Below are positions 33,642-46,012 of a stretch of DNA of 64,000 nt, piece by piece (within the stretch, counting starts at the first letter, position 1; every line of letters starts with the position of its first letter). The stretch spans positions 1-64,000 of the forward strand of contig JAKZAN010000185.1 in assembly GCA_023053545.1 (NCBI GenBank), written 5' to 3'. The stretch comes from Lepidurus packardi. Taxonomy: Eukaryota; Arthropoda; Branchiopoda; Notostraca; Triopsidae. The notes below the pieces were generated by a model. The model was not told where the DNA came from, did not search any database, and saw only the letters and a list, made by a program, of their open reading frames with translations. Both the position numbers and the translations under genes were made by a program.

Positions 33642-35030
33642 ATGGAGAGTAACGAACCCAGCGACCGATGCGACAACTGCTTCAAGATGTTCCCCTAGTC
33701 CAAGATCAACAGCCACTTCTCCTACTGCCGCAGGAACATCTTCAAGTGCCCCAGCTGTAACGAAATGGTTGACAAAAACTACCAAGAGTAGCACAACCAA
33801 TAGTTCCACACCAATGAAAACTGCCCCCACTGCCGCAAACCATTCAACACCAACATCATCAAATCCCACCAAGAAACCTGTTCTGCCAAACCCAAGTATT
33901 GCGAGTACTGCGAGCTTAATATTAACGCTGCTGACTTCTCCTCCCATGTGGTCTCCTGCAGCTCCAGAACCAAATTATGTCTCCTATGTGAAAAGAACGT
34001 CATGCTCAAAGACTACGATGTCCATCAAATCGAATGCAAAGGCAAGGAGGCACCAAAACCCATTCCGTCTAAAGCCCCATCGGGACCCAATTACTATCAG
34101 CGAGAGCCCATTCCGGCCCCTCAATTCAGTAAGCCACACCCGGTTCCCACTAACTATCAGCCAACCCCACCTGCACTCCCTACTCAGCAACGCACACAAA
34201 TTCCGGCAGACAGCAGATCTTATGGGAACTATATACCTAATACTAACCCTAGTAACTACCCCACTGGAACAACTAACACTAATTACCTGCAGTCTAGACA
34301 ACCCCCTGCAACTATTAAATATCCTGAGCCCGCACGACCTTCACAACCAGTGCAGCAGCAACGCATACCATCTTATACATCAAACAATGCCCAAATGCCC
34401 TCTACTCGTCCTTACGAAGCCCCTAAAGCCTATGAAATGCCGAAGCCAAATGAAGCTCCTAGGACTTATGAGGCTCCTCGTCAAGCTCCCTCTCTTCCTG
34501 TTTCTATGCCCAGCACAAAACCCACATATTCATCCTCTAACAAACCCGAGACCAACCAACACTCTCAACCTTCAACCGTAATTCCGGCCAAATACATCCA
34601 ACAGGCTACATCATACAATAACCCTAATTCTTATAACCCAGTTCCAACTACGAAACAGGAAGTGTACGTTCCGGGACGATCAAATGCTATTGGGAACCGT
34701 GGGATAGTTTCCCCGAGTGATGCAGCTAACTATAGTAGACCAATGGGGCATGTAAGCTAGAAGCCTATCAGAAGAGAAGAGCCCATCCCAACAAGAAACG
34801 TGTAGAGACCTGAAGTACAAAATTTGGATGATGACGAATAGTTCCAACGGGTCATAGAGTAAAGCTTGCGAATCAGCAAGAAGCCTGCAGTGGAGGCGAA
34901 AAAAACAAGTGTGGTAGAGTGGAAGGATGAACTAGGAGACGAGTCATTCTTCTAGGACCTGGAGAACCAGGAGTAGATTTACCGGAGCTACCAACAAAAT
35001 TTAGGGAAGCAGGCACGCAGAAATTATTGA
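33642..35030 (+). CDS. TRAF-type zinc-finger protein with long Pro-rich linker, 462 aa
   Basis: Intronless, ATG 33642 to TGA 35028-35030. The first 130 residues contain repeated Cys/His units of the TRAF/XAF1/TRAFD1 type (CDNCFKMFPESKINSHFSYC, CPSCNEMV, CPHCRKPFNTNIIKSHQETC, CEYCELNINAADFSSHVVSC, LCLLCEKNVMLKDYDVHQIEC). A 250-residue Pro/Gln/Tyr/Asn-rich low-complexity stretch follows, then a charged C terminus. EEFQRVIEESLR near the end looks like a degenerate UIM. Role probably adaptor or ubiquitin-related; function is inferred from fold only. Many TAG/TAA sit in acidic clusters of the C terminus. Confidence 0.85.
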
Positions 35031-35231
35031 TGGTGTATACGACTGTGTGGAGTGTCAGATGGTTGTGTAGACTAATTACTTTGGTAGGCATGGGACACCT
35101 GATGGTATAACTAGAACATATGGCTATTCAACAGTGTGTAAATGGCGCTGCCGTTCTCATATTCTGATTAAAATTATCGCATGTTCTGGCATCATAAAAT
35201 AATATTAACATTAATTTTTATTAACTCCTCC

Positions 35232-36740
35232 ATGCAGCTACTACAGCCTGACCCTCCCAGGTCCACACTCCTCTCCACCCCGCCCCGCGCTCCTCTCAAT
35301 CTCAACCCATTCCCTAGCCCTTCTCTCTGCCAATCCTCCTTATCTAATACTGATCCCCTCAAGCAGCCCCACCCTTCTAAAGCCATAGTTTCTCATTACG
35401 ACTTCAGCATGGGTCTTCCCTCGCCTTCATAGTAAACCACAGCTAAAAAGAAAGAGGATGCGAGTAAAGCACCACGTGCATAAGTTGACAACATAATGGT
35501 GAAAGTCCCTGTTGAGGACACGTGTGACTTCAAGCCACTTAGTTTGCGACTCTAAAAACAAATGATGAATTAAAATCTTCAGGTGCACACTAAGAACCCT
35601 GAGTTTCCCTCAAAACGGAGTAGTCAGCGAGCCCTCAAATATAGCTCGACACTCAGCCGCAACTCGCATTTTGAGGAGAATCTGAAAGACAAAGGACCTC
35701 ATTTTTACTTCAATATGGATGGCTTCAATAAGATAATCTCAAGTACTGAGTGTCCACTGGAGGAATTCGAGAGGCTCCAAAAAGGAGTAACCCGCAAACT
35801 CATCAAACTTAAAGCTTCCCACTCCAAAACCAACGAATATAAGGCCGTAAATGAGTTGGCTCCTCCAAATCTTAGTGAATCTCATAAAATATAGGACTTT
35901 AGGGCATGTGACTGCTATCAGACATACGTCAAAAGCGTGTTTGAGGTATAGATCCCTGAAGATGTGCGACTTGCCAAGGAGAAAGGTAAGTCACACTCAC
36001 CGAAGAAGGCAGGGCTGAGAAAGGTGTACAGCTGCAGCCGACTAAACACTGACAGCTTCAAAACACCGAAGAAGAGTCTAGAGAAGAAGAACCCAAATGG
36101 GATCACTGTGTACAGCAGTAGTCCTTGTTCAAGAGAGTACTCCGCACAGCGAGACTCTTTGGCGAAACAAAAAGAGTCACGTTTCTAAAAGACTTAAAAA
36201 TCCAAGAAGTTAGGGCTAGTGACTCCCAAAAAGTCTGCCTTTAAGATTCTACTCAATAATAGCGAGAACCTAGCAGATGCCGAAGCACTCAACAGCACTG
36301 ACGTTCGCAGCAAAGTTCTCAGACCAGAACCACCTTTACCAAAATCAGAGTTGCCATCAAAAGATCTGCTAAGCTTTACAGGCCGTACCCACAACAGCAG
36401 TTCCTTTTTCAGCAGAATACCAGCTAAAAAGCCCTTGGCAACCCGAAATACGATTTCTACTTGTGCCAAATAGCACTCACTAAGCTACACGAGCTCTCAT
36501 CAGGCTAGAAACCTCCTGAAGGACAAAGAAGAGATAGCTCCGAAGACCCGAAAGCGTATAGACTTGAGGAAAACAGTGCCTGAGAACAAGTTCGGCCGGC
36601 CCATGTTTATCACAGTGGTGCTGGATGGGCGGAGTCCGTCTGTGGGAAACAGGTCGGAAGTCCTTGTTGGGAAGCAATCCAGCCAGATCAGCTTAGGGTC
36701 TCGGAAAAGGATGGAAGGGTTGTATTAGAGTCAACACTGA
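35232..36740 (+). CDS. Ser/Lys-rich protein without recognised domain, 502 aa
   Basis: Open frame to TGA 36738-36740. ATG 35232 is chosen; an ATG at 35181 in the same frame would add 17 residues encoded by AT-rich, leader-like sequence. The protein is low in hydrophobics and rich in Ser, Lys, Pro and Arg, with one more ordered part around FYFNMDGFNKIISSTECPL and the C-terminal GRPMFITVVLDGRSPSVGN. It looks like a largely disordered nuclear or cytoskeletal protein. A cryptic intron around 35540-35582 cannot be excluded. Confidence 0.68.
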
Positions 36741-36884
36741 TAAAATAGGTGTGCACAGGATTTTTCTATCTCTCAATTGTCTCTCAATATTTGGACTATA
36801 CACTTAGGCTACAGCTTATTAAAATATACCGGCTATGTACACTTTGGTTTGTTTCTATCAAAGAGAGTTCCCTTGTACGCATTC

Positions 36885-37609
36885 TCATTTGACAGGAACA
36901 GTCTCGAACGCCCACACGTTGCAGATTCGGAACATCACCTGCTTCGAGAACAGTTTCCCCCCCAATCTCTCCGAACTTACAATCTTCAGGTCGAAAGCAT
37001 CCAGAAGACCTAAGAACTGCTCCTCGTACGTCATCTTGCCGAAGTCAATGGTGGTCAGATATTTGATAAGCGGCTTCACAGCCTCCATGAATCTGTTCTT
37101 CTTCTTGTGCATGGTCAATAAGAAAACGATTTTTCCACCATCGGCAAGCATCTCCTTGGCCTTCAGGAGTGCCTTCTACGGACTAGGCATCAGCATGAAG
37201 GAAAATCCGAGAATGATGAGATCGTATTTTCGGTCAGCGGTCATAGTATAAAAGTTTTGTTCTCTAGTAAGTTGATAGTAGGGTCAAAAGAGGAGGGTTA
37301 CTTGATCTCCACATTTCTGTAGGAAGAAAATAGTTTTTGGGCCTGCAACACATAGTGTTTGTCGATGTCGATGCCCAGCACCTGCACACGAGGGTTGAAA
37401 CTTTTGATGACTTTGGAAAGGGGCAGAGCGGTGCCTACTCCAACATCAAGAATCGAGTTGATGGAGTTGATGCGAGGCTTGAGGATTTCGACCATGGCCT
37501 CATAGGCAGCGATACTCACGAAGCGGCTGAACACGAGGTTGTAGATGAAAGTAGTGATGATGGCCAGAAGATGGTGGATCTTGGATCTGAGTGAGGAAAC
37601 GAAGCCCAT
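36885..37609 (-). CDS. Class I SAM-dependent methyltransferase, 228 aa
   Basis: Exons 37302-37609 and 36885-37263 with a 38-nt intron. Motif I is ILDVGVGTALPL, followed by the acidic end of strand 2 in LGIDIDKHYV and DLIILGFSFMLMP in the position of motif IV. A hydrophobic N-terminal helix (HHLLAIITTFIYNLVFS) suggests membrane association. The substrate is not evident. ATG 37609, TGA 36885-36887. One TAG (in PSPEKALLKAKEML) read as Glu. Confidence 0.82.
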
Positions 37610-37737
37610 AGTAGTGAGTTAGGTGATTTTTATTGTAGTCGAGTATAGGCTACTAGCTGGAAAATTTATAGAGCGGAAAGACTCTACTGGGTTAGATAAA
37701 CTCAAAACCGATAACATTTGAATAATAACTCAAGTGC

Positions 37738-38261
37738 ATGGCTCAGAAGCCGAGCTTTGTCCAGAAGGCTGCCTCCCTCCTCCAGAAGTAGCTACTCCTA
37801 TAACCACCCTTCGTAGGCTCAACCACCGATCCCACAAGTTCCTGAGGACAGAATAGAATAATCTTTTTCGCGAACACTTTCGCGACCTCAGCCAGGACGA
37901 GAAAAACGAATGGGCCAGTCTCATGCTCCATAAGTGCAAACAATCCTACAACCAGTCGAACTACGAACAACTAAAGGAAGACTTGTTCTTTGTAGTAGAG
38001 ATCAGCAGTGTCGAAAAAGGTATCCGTCCCCCTCACACCACTCCTGCCTGCCTCGAGACGAACGTACTGTAGGATTTAGTGAATGTACCTGACTAGGAGC
38101 TTGAGGATTTATTAAAAAAGGCACTCCTCGATACCCACAATAACAACACCATTAAAGCTGCATTCAAGGAGTGCGGTATCCCCGTCAACGACTACGAGAC
38201 CCTCAGATACGTAGATGAGGAGCGCAGCCAAGGCTGGAAGTCGCTGTTTTGCTGCTTGTGA
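37738..38261 (+). CDS. Small helical protein, unrecognised, 164 aa
   Basis: Exons 37738-37787 and 37817-38261 with a 29-nt, frame-shifting intron. Helical and charged, with an N-terminal QKAASLLQKLNHRSHKFLR and an acidic C-terminal half ending in SLFCCL (two vicinal Cys near the C terminus, a possible lipid or metal site). A further 60-nt GT...AG segment at 38020-38079 is in frame and reads as plausible protein, so I keep it coding; if spliced the product is 144 aa. Confidence 0.62.
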
Positions 38262-38355
38262 TACCTTATGGCGTTCAGCCAAATTTATACTTCGGGTAAG
38301 ACCCACCTTTTGCTTGATCCAAAGATTTGAATATTTAGTAACACAAAAATAGACT

Positions 38356-39495
38356 TCAAAAGTACTCTTCCTCCATATCGGGGCACTGTCCGAGATTGTC
38401 AGGTAGCGCTTCCACGGGAATCCCGATTTCGATCTATATGTCCATTTTCTACGTATCCTCCCGCACTGGAAGCTTTCTCTCAGGATTTGTTTGTTCTACA
38501 CTCCGGTCAACTGCTTGATCGATATCCTCGGCTCCCTGCTTCTGACCAGAATTTTGGACATGCAAGAACTGCAGCTCTTTTTCTGACTCCATCATTTTCT
38601 CTGAGTGCATTTCTTTCGGTTATGGGTCTGCATTTTCCACACGCTACTCCTCCTGCATCGGCTTGTCCCTGCCCATGATACTATTTTATGCGTGGTAACT
38701 ATGCTGCGACTGTTTCTCACTTAGTTCATGCTGCTGTACCCTCTGTCTTTACTCTGGTCTTCTTTCCCCTTCGGCAGTTAAAGGAAGGAGCTCAGGCTCT
38801 AGCGCAGGATGCTCTTGCTGCCCCAGAGGAAAAGAGTGGTTCTCTGCGTGTTCGAGATTCGGTTCTGGCTGGTGGTCACTGCTCGCTCTATCTTCGTTTT
38901 CTAATTGTTCTTGCTAGTTCTTGCGTAGTTTCTCCAGTTTCTTCACCATCTTGTCCATAATTTTGCATGGCTTCGGACAGTCGCTGTGGCTACATTTGTG
39001 CCTCTTCGACAACTTTCCACAACACTTGCACACCTTTTACTTCAGTGCCTTCTTCTTGTCCCCCTCAGATCCCAGCCCCGAAGCAGCTTCTCCTTGGAAT
39101 GTAGGTACTTCATCATTACTCTACACGACTGCTGCAGCCACGGGAACTACCGGTGCCTGTGCAAGAGGCAGCGGCACTGAAGGAGGATTGACGGGGGGCT
39201 TTCGCTCGTGTGAGGTTGTTATTCTAAAAATCGACTGTTTTTTGAAGATGGCAATTTCGATTAGTTCGAAAAGCTGTGCGTCATTCGGGTCGAGATCAGT
39301 AATGGGAGTCTGGAGGGAGAGAGGAGGATCGGTTTTAAGGAGTGCATCAATGATGGCTTTGCTGCGGACGAACTAGTTGAACTTATCCTCTTCCTGGTCT
39401 TTGAAGTGGAGGTAGTCCTGGGTGATGCGTGCAAGCATGACTTGGCTGTCGGAGCGTCTGCGCAGGTGCAGGGGTATCTGCATAATTCGGTCCAT
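38356..39495 (-). CDS. Glu-rich protein with a Cys/His knuckle, 379 aa
   Basis: Single frame, ATG 39495 to TGA 38356-38358, with about a dozen TAA/TAG read as Glu. The N-terminal 110 residues look folded (DRIMQIPLHLRRRSDSQ, DLDPNDAQLFELIEIAIFKK). The middle carries KVCKCCGKLSKRHKCSHSDC then PKPC, a compact Cys/His pattern that could bind zinc. The C-terminal half is Glu/Gln/Pro/His-rich and disordered. I do not recognise the family. Confidence 0.72.
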
Positions 39496-40041
39496 GCTGG
39501 TTATTGAATTATCAACTAATCAAAATTAGATGGCACACTTTTTTGCTGTTCTTTGCCGCTAAATCCCTACATAATTGGGGTTGTTAAATGGGCAGCCAGT
39601 GCCTGGAAGCACTAAGCATTGGGCTAGTATTCGGTAATAGCTGGGTTCTGTTATTCCTCAAACCGAAACCCAAAGCCACATTCCAGCGGTTAAGACCTAT
39701 ATTGCTAGAAGAACAGGAAGACCCCATTTTCCCGTTTAAACACATGGAAAGCCCACAGAGTGCGAGAGAGTGCAATGATTTTTAACTGTACTCCTAACAT
39801 ATATTTGTTGTAACAGACTTTGATGGAATTTAATGTGAGCTCTTCCTTGGTTTGAAGACTCCCCACATTAGTTTTCGATGATAAATCTGAATGCCCTGTT
39901 CTACTCCGTAGAAAATCAGAAGTTGATAACCATGGCAGAACTTAAAATAGAATCTTGTTAAGACTAATATAAACATCAAAATTGTAACAAACCCAACACG
40001 AACAGATCAAGTACTTTCATGGACTCGTGCCGCCCAAATAC
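39496..40041. other. Intergenic region, no supported gene
   Basis: Between the start of the gene ending at 39495 and the stop of the SANT gene. An ATG frame of 97 codons (39588-39881, plus strand) contains TAA/TAG and cannot be separated from chance at this stop frequency. No RNA gene or repeat. Confidence 0.55.
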
Positions 40042-40704
40042 TCACATCTGCATCAGTCCCATCGAATAGTCATCTTCCCTTTCCCTCAGCAGCACGAACC
40101 CATCGCAATCCCCCTAGAATATTGGCTTCCAATCCTCGAATTCGTCGAACCCTAGTTGGAACGAGCTTGCCTTCTATAAAGAGTCACACTGAGTCTGGTA
40201 ATTCTTCATGAAGTCCTTCTCACTCTGCTGGAAACCAGGTATAGTATCCACGGTTCTGGGCGTAGAGGAGTTTAGGGTAACGTCCGGACAGTTATCGAGG
40301 TGTTTAGAAGTGATGAGGAGGCCCAACTTATGGTTGAGTTTGAGGATGATATTTTCAACAGTGAGGTACTTCTTCTCCATCTTCTGGTGGTGGCTGCGGC
40401 ACTGGTCAGCTTCTCGGGTCAGGATGTAACTGGACATTACTTTGAAGATCTTATCAGAGCGTCTTAGCTCCTTCTGAATGAAGACCTTCTGGTGTTTTTC
40501 GAGGAAAACAAGGTATTGTATTTTTTATTGTTAATTCCAGTGGCCCTTGTTTTTTCCGTCGTTGGAGGTCGTTTTTTTGACAGGACACTTTTTCTAGAGG
40601 ACAGGCCGCAGGGGTTAAGAGTCGAGGGAGCCAAAGTCAGGGGTAGCAAGGTTGAAGAAGACGGGGGGCGTCAGGATGTGGTCGATGATGGCAGTACTGT
40701 ACAT
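40042..40704 (-). CDS. SANT/Myb-like DNA-binding protein, 220 aa
   Basis: Single frame, ATG 40704 to TGA 40042-40044. The central part (about residues 50-115) has the pattern of SHAQKY-type Myb/SANT domains: GHWNEQEKIQYLVFLEK, then SDKIFKVMSSYILTREADQC and RSHHQKMEKK, where the last helix would contact DNA. Many ciliate proteins of this type exist, some of them transcription factors. The rest is unstructured. TAA/TAG appear as Glu in the W-x-x-E-E helix and the acidic tail. Confidence 0.78.
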
Positions 40705-41745
40705 GGAAAGTCTGTAGGAGTGTATTGAGTGGGTTTCAAGAATGTTCGGACGAAGTATTGAATAAATTAATTTATTATGGGAGAAATGGTGTGACTTGCT
40801 TTATAGATGGTATGGCCTATATTTACTTAACACCCCTTGATTAACCGCATAAAACCTTCTATCTGCCAGGCATATTACTCGATTTAAACTTCACTTTTGC
40901 CCAACACTTCAGATTGTCGTTTCGAGCTTGTCTGCCTCACCATGCCATACACTACCACCTCCCCCCTAGCCTTGCCATCTTAGCAACACATACACCAGTT
41001 ATCTGAGTCCCGAACACTCCATATCCTTTAGTTCCCCCTTTTGTAACCCGTCTGGTATCCCAAATCCCTAATAATCGTGTTGTATCACCTTCCCGTGCCC
41101 CTCGCCTCTCTCAACACCCTTCTGTTTCCTTTCCTTCTTTATTTTGAATCTTCTATTTTCCAACCTTCTACCATCTTCTGTATACATTGTCGCGTCCTCC
41201 TTTTCTACACACTATATTCGATCTGCGATCTGCGACTTCTTGAGTGGTTGTGCAGAATGCCGAATGGTCATAATGAATATTATTCTGACTGTCTGGACAA
41301 CCTTATGCGATCGAAAATTATGCTCCGTCTAGGGAGTAGGAGTTATGAGAGAGTTGGAGCAGATAAGTTTAATTGGAGTCTGGCCGGTCTAAAAATTAGA
41401 ATTGACATAACAGAACCATAATCAATACTTTTATTCCCAGGACAAACACACCATTCGTGTTTCGCCAAACTCACTATACCTGCTAATACCTGATTCCCAC
41501 GGTGCCTTGGCTTACTATCTTTGATAACTGCTTGAAGTTGTAGCTCCCAGGCCATTTGCACACATCCCTCTATCTACCACGACACTTGGCCACTCTTTCC
41601 AATAGGCGTGCGGCTTATATTCCCATGTGTGGGGCCCATAGTCTGGCCTGTGCTGATGCCTCGCCCTCATTTACACCTAGATTTATAGTTGTCAGAACGA
41701 CACTGTTTGACTCTTAATAAATTACCCCATATAGAATTAACACCC
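40705..41745. other. 1-kb intergenic region, no supported gene
   Basis: The longest stretch without a convincing gene. Composition is AT-rich at 40740-40860 (likely promoter of the SANT gene) and T/C-rich at 41080-41220. A plus-strand frame at 41077-41480 has hydrophobic, low-complexity content and no conserved pattern. I looked for tRNA-like TTCGA arms and direct repeats and saw none. Confidence 0.5.
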
Positions 41746-43701
41746 TCACATCAGGTACTTATCAGTTGCCCGTAGAGTTTTCCTCGTAATTAACGCTATC
41801 TAACGCGCAGCCTATGCATAGCTCCGCATTGTCCACTCCTCCTGTAGGTCTCTGCGCACCATCTCTCGGGTACTCGGCGTACCCGTAAACGTCGACTGCC
41901 TTTCACTGCTGCCATCCTCCCACAAGTTCTCTTCAGAAGACTCGGGAAATTCATCGTGCCTGCAGAAGTCCTAAGGTTTAAACTCGAAGGGCACCTCTGT
42001 ATAAGGCAGCCGATCCCAGTTCAAACCCTGAAAAAAGGGATGCAGTTTGAGTTCTTCTAGATTCTGACCGAGTCGTTGTTTGGGATCCAGTGCCAAGAGT
42101 CTTTAAATAAGATCTTTAGCTTCGAAAGACACACCTGTTTCACAATTCCCAAAATTGATTTCCTCAGACCATAACTTTCTTTCCATCATGACCTTCGTGA
42201 AGGCAGTTAGATTATCTTTGATTTAGCAGATGAACGGAACACGCCCGAGCAAGCAATAGTAGACCAGGATTCCGTAGCTCCACCAGTCTGACATTTCTGT
42301 GGCGGAATAGCCCTGCAGCACTTCGGGCGCCATGAAATAAGGGGAGCCTACTGCGATCACGCCAGAGCTGCCCTAATTTGGCAGGCTTCCTTCTTTGCGG
42401 GAGGTTTTCTTCTTTTACATGCTATTGGTCAGAAATCTCGATAAATATCTTTTGTCAATTTCCAGGGTTTTCTACTTCATTAGCCCGATTTCAGACAGGC
42501 CGTAGTCGGTCAGTTTAATATGCCCCCTCGAGTCGATGACGATATTCGAGGGTTTAATGTCCTTGTGGATGATGCCGTGCTGGTGCAGATAAGAAATACC
42601 AAGTGCGATTTCGGCTAGGTAAAGGACCGCCTCATCGTCGTAGAGTCTTTTTTATCTTTGCAGGAGCTCATGCAGATTGCCATTAGGCATGTATTCCATG
42701 ACAAAAAAATGGAACTGGCCTTCTGTGAAGGAAATCTCTGCGTTAACAAGATAAGAGCTCTTAATTTTGGAGAAGATTTCAGTCTCATTCCTAATGTAAT
42801 GTGTAAAATTTTATGTGTCTCCCACCCTCACTCGCTTGAGTGCATAGAGAGTGCCGGTCTTCTTTTTCTTGACTAGATAGACTTTGGCGAAGTTTCCGCT
42901 GCCCAATAGTCGGATCTTTTCAAATTACGAAAGACGCGTCTGGGTGTTGGAATGCGAACGTGCAGTTTCTTCTTACGAAAAGGTTGCCTTGTCCTCAGTG
43001 AAGTATCGCGACCATTTCTTAATTTTAGGCTATTTGTGGCACTTAAAAAACTATTAGATTGTATGGGATTGCTGGCGAGCCTCGGGCTCATCGTTTCTGG
43101 ACAGCCTTTTAATCTTTGACATGACTTTCACCCTGTTCTGGAATAAGTGCAGTATTTTGTCAAGTTCAGGCACGCTCTTCGGAAACTTGCTGAGCTTTGG
43201 GACCATCTTCTCATTGAGAGTCTTTAGATTGGCAGGCAGGCTCAGGAAAGAGATTTCCCTCTGGTTGCGGATTTGGGCGACCAGGTTCTTGATGTCTTCC
43301 AATAGATCCAGGAATTCTTAGACTGACTCCACACTCTCATTCTTAAAAAGCTACTCTGTAGAAGACACACCCACATGTTTATTTTAATCCACACTGCCCG
43401 AGCTATCATCCGATTCTGAGTCCGTCTCTGCACTTCTGATCGCCTTGACGCTTCTGTGCGTGGTGTTAGCTGGGTTCGATCGAGCCAGATGCTTCTGATA
43501 GACTTGACGCTTTGTTACTTGGACCTTTAGTTTTTCTTCTGCAGCCGACTTCAATTTTTAGTTCCTGATCTTAATGAGTTGTGCCTCCATAGCTTTGACA
43601 TCCTCATTAGCCATATGGATGTCGCCGTCGATGAAGTCGAGTTATCGGGTTAGTTTATGCCTGGTAGCACAAGTTTTGAGGTGAACAGGTATTTACGACA
43701 T
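41746..43701 (-). CDS. AGC-family Ser/Thr kinase, MAST/Greatwall-like, 651 aa
   Basis: Single frame, ATG 43701 to TGA 41746-41748, about twenty TAA/TAG as Glu. An N-terminal half of coiled-coil and helical character (residues 1-230) precedes the kinase: [23 protein letters not shown], Glu in [14 protein letters not shown] for [22 protein letters not shown] for the DFG segment, [23 protein letters not shown], then an AGC tail. The linked [10 protein letters not shown] is characteristic of MAST/Greatwall kinases (TDFGLSKIGLM). HKD and DYG replace HRD and DFG, but the catalytic Lys, Glu and Asp residues are all present, so activity is expected. A MAST PDZ domain is absent. Confidence 0.88.
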
Positions 43702-43745
43702 GTAGACTTTGGATTCACACAGCAGGCATGTTATCAGGTGCAACC

Positions 43746-44725
43746 TCAAGCGTTATCTTAGGTGACAAAGGACTACCGATCGTAGTTTCTTGGCAAAACA
43801 AGGCAGGAGTTACTGGAGTGGCACGTTGACTCCATCTGAGTCAGACACAGCCGTTAAAGAGGCTATTTTGGCAAGCAAACGGAGATGTTGCAATAGGGTG
43901 GAGATAATATTCTGGAAAACGAGGAGCCGATGGAGGAGACGCAGGGAGAAGAGATAGCGAGAGGGTCGGAGAGTATTGGGGCGCCGAGGAGGGTTCGTGT
44001 CTGTTGGTGGTCTGCCCTAAAAATAAAAGAAAGAAGAAAAAGATGGGGCGACAATCGAATTTAAAGGAGGCGACTCTTACTTTTTGGATGGATTTCTGAA
44101 ATGGCCAGGAGACATAGAATTTAGGGCTTCAGCCTTCAACCACATCAGGGCTTCACTCGCAACCTCGAGCTGAGCTATTTCAGGCTTATTTCTCCCAACT
44201 TCTTCCCAAAGAACCCGGCATAGAATTCTCCATTTTTCGTTTAAATTTTGTGTCTATCCTGTTTCTTCCTCACCAATTGGCACTCCGAACCTCATTTAAA
44301 GTGACTCCCGAGCCAATAGTGCCAGGCATCTCAGAAAGCAGTTGTAGTTCCAGGCGAAATGATATAGTTAGCCTTAATTTACCTGCCCCCATTCGCTCTT
44401 TTTTAGGAAAGGAGTTTCCCGAATCGCACGGTAGTAGGCGCCGATACTTATCTGTCCAGGCCCCAAATGTTCTGGAAGCACAGACTAATGGACTTGTTGA
44501 AGGAGTTGGTAAGGAGTCACTGGGTAAATCCATAATGAAGTGGTCGAAAATGTTGTTGTTTGATGAAGGATGGGTACTTTGGGGGTGGGGTTGGGGGCTA
44601 GAAAGATAGGTATAAATGATGTGCTTGAGGGAGATGTTAGAGGCGGCATTGCGAGCCCATTCTGCGGAGTGTGACGCGAGTAGATTGGGAGGGGGAGTAG
44701 GGGCGGAGACAAAGAAATAGGGCAT
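43746..44725 (-). CDS. Unrecognised protein, 285 aa, three exons
   Basis: Exons 44578-44725, 44081-44519 and 43746-44016; introns 58 and 64 nt (the longest here, except one of 62), both needed to join frames. The middle exon is clearly coding: LPEHLGPGQISIGAYYRAIR, SEWGQVNEGELYHFAWNYN, LARESLEMRFGVPIGEEETG, NLNEKWRILCRVLWEEVGRN. The protein is rich in Trp, Tyr and Leu and looks folded and helical. The third exon is Ser/Leu/Pro-rich and weaker. I do not recognise the family. Exon 1 is also the least certain; its join gives QMTPYQLLQQVHES. Confidence 0.66.
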
Positions 44726-44928
44726 GGGGTTAATTTGATTGAGTAATTATGGAATTTATTGGAGCAGGTGGGGTGGTGCTGAGAATGACAAAAAGACGGG
44801 CGTTAAAATTAGAATAAAAGCAGAGTATCATGTTTAACTAGATCCCCGTCAGCATAAATAGTTTGATCCACCCTATTTAAAATCCGCCACAATGCTACCA
44901 CTCCGCCTAGATTCAACCATAAATAATA

Positions 44929-45804
44929 TCACTTTCTTGACTTCTTCCACTTCATAAATTCCCCGTAATGCTACGAAAAGAAGTGCTCCATCAGGTTGTC
45001 CTCGTTCAACGTCTTACCCTCCAACTTGCACTCGAACAGCTGTCGCTTCCCTACACCATTACACATCAAAAACCGTCCTTACCTTTCATCCCCTTCATTG
45101 TCGTCTTCTCCTCCACAAACATTGGCAGCAGCAGCATCTCCTCTTCGTCGAAGTCTGCGTCATCGGAGTCCTATGCGCCGTCGGAGTCACTCTCCCACTC
45201 GTCTTTGGCGCCACCCTCGGAGTCGGTCTCCCATTCGTCGTCTTCTTCCTTCTTGGACTTTTATTTTTTCGGCTTTTTGGTGTCGAAGTCAAACAGGTTA
45301 AATTCAGAGAGCATCTTGCCGAGTTCCCCTAACCCTGAGGTTCGCTTGGCTCCTTTCCTGCCCTTTGAGGCCTTCTTCAGGTTTTTATCGAAACCTGCCA
45401 TGTCCATGAACTGTGCCTCACGCAAGTTAAACATGAAAAGGGAGCTGTACCATCATTTCGTTCAGGAACGTCTCAAACTCTGCAAATCCAGCCGCGAAGA
45501 ACTCGTCCATTTCCTCCATGCCGTCGACAGAACCGTACCTGTCGTAGGTTTCACGCTTGGCAGGGTCCATGAGCACTAGGTACGTTTAAGACGGGGTAGG
45601 GAGATACCTGCATATGCCTCAGAGATCTCTGTGAACTTGACCTTGGCAGTTTGTTTGTCTTAGTTTTTGTCGGGATGATATTTCTAGGAGATATGGGAGG
45701 AGGGGAGGTACGAGTGCTAGTTTTTTATAGGTCTGCTTGATGAGTTCAGGAGTAGCAGTGTTGTCGAGTCCGAGAACATCGTAGAAGTTGGTTTTGGGCT
45801 GCAT
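44929..45804 (-). CDS. J-domain (DnaJ/Hsp40) co-chaperone with acidic C terminus, 249 aa
   Basis: Five exons: 45712-45804, 45608-45683, 45451-45575, 45083-45416, 44929-45050; introns 28, 32, 34 and 32 nt. The J domain is at the N terminus: NFYDVLGLDNTATPELIKQT, YHPDKN with the HPD triad that stimulates Hsp70 ATPase, and EISEAYAVLMDPAKRETYDR. After it comes a helical part (EEMDEFFAAGFAEFETFLNE), a Lys-rich stretch and a strongly acidic Asp/Glu/Ser tract, then a basic C terminus. No Gly/Phe or zinc region, so it is a type III J protein; the overall plan resembles DNAJC9-like histone/Hsp70 co-chaperones, without firm assignment. Four of the introns interrupt 876 bp, the densest splicing in the window. 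Confidence 0.9.
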
Positions 45805-46012
45805 GGTGATTATGAATGGGGACTCAGGGACTGGGATTATAAGGCACAGGACAGCTATTATCGGTTTAAATAAGACGTGGGGTTGTTGATTATAAAATTC
45901 TGTGCTTGCTGTTGCTAATCTATTTACCACACTCTTGTGCAGTATTTCTTCCATTTGATTCTCTATCATTATAATCGATCTTTACCTCCCATCGCCCCGC
46001 AGAAGAACACCC

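Noticed and set aside
38020..38079. A 60-nt intron in the small helical gene
   Set aside because: It is in frame, has no TGA and reads as an acidic segment continuous with what follows; coding is at least as likely.
39588..39881. Plus-strand gene of 97 aa
   Set aside because: Has an ATG and a TGA but no motif, no coding bias I can see and no frame-confirming intron; left as intergenic.
41077..41480. Plus-strand membrane protein
   Set aside because: Hydrophobic only because the region is T/C-rich; no conserved pattern.
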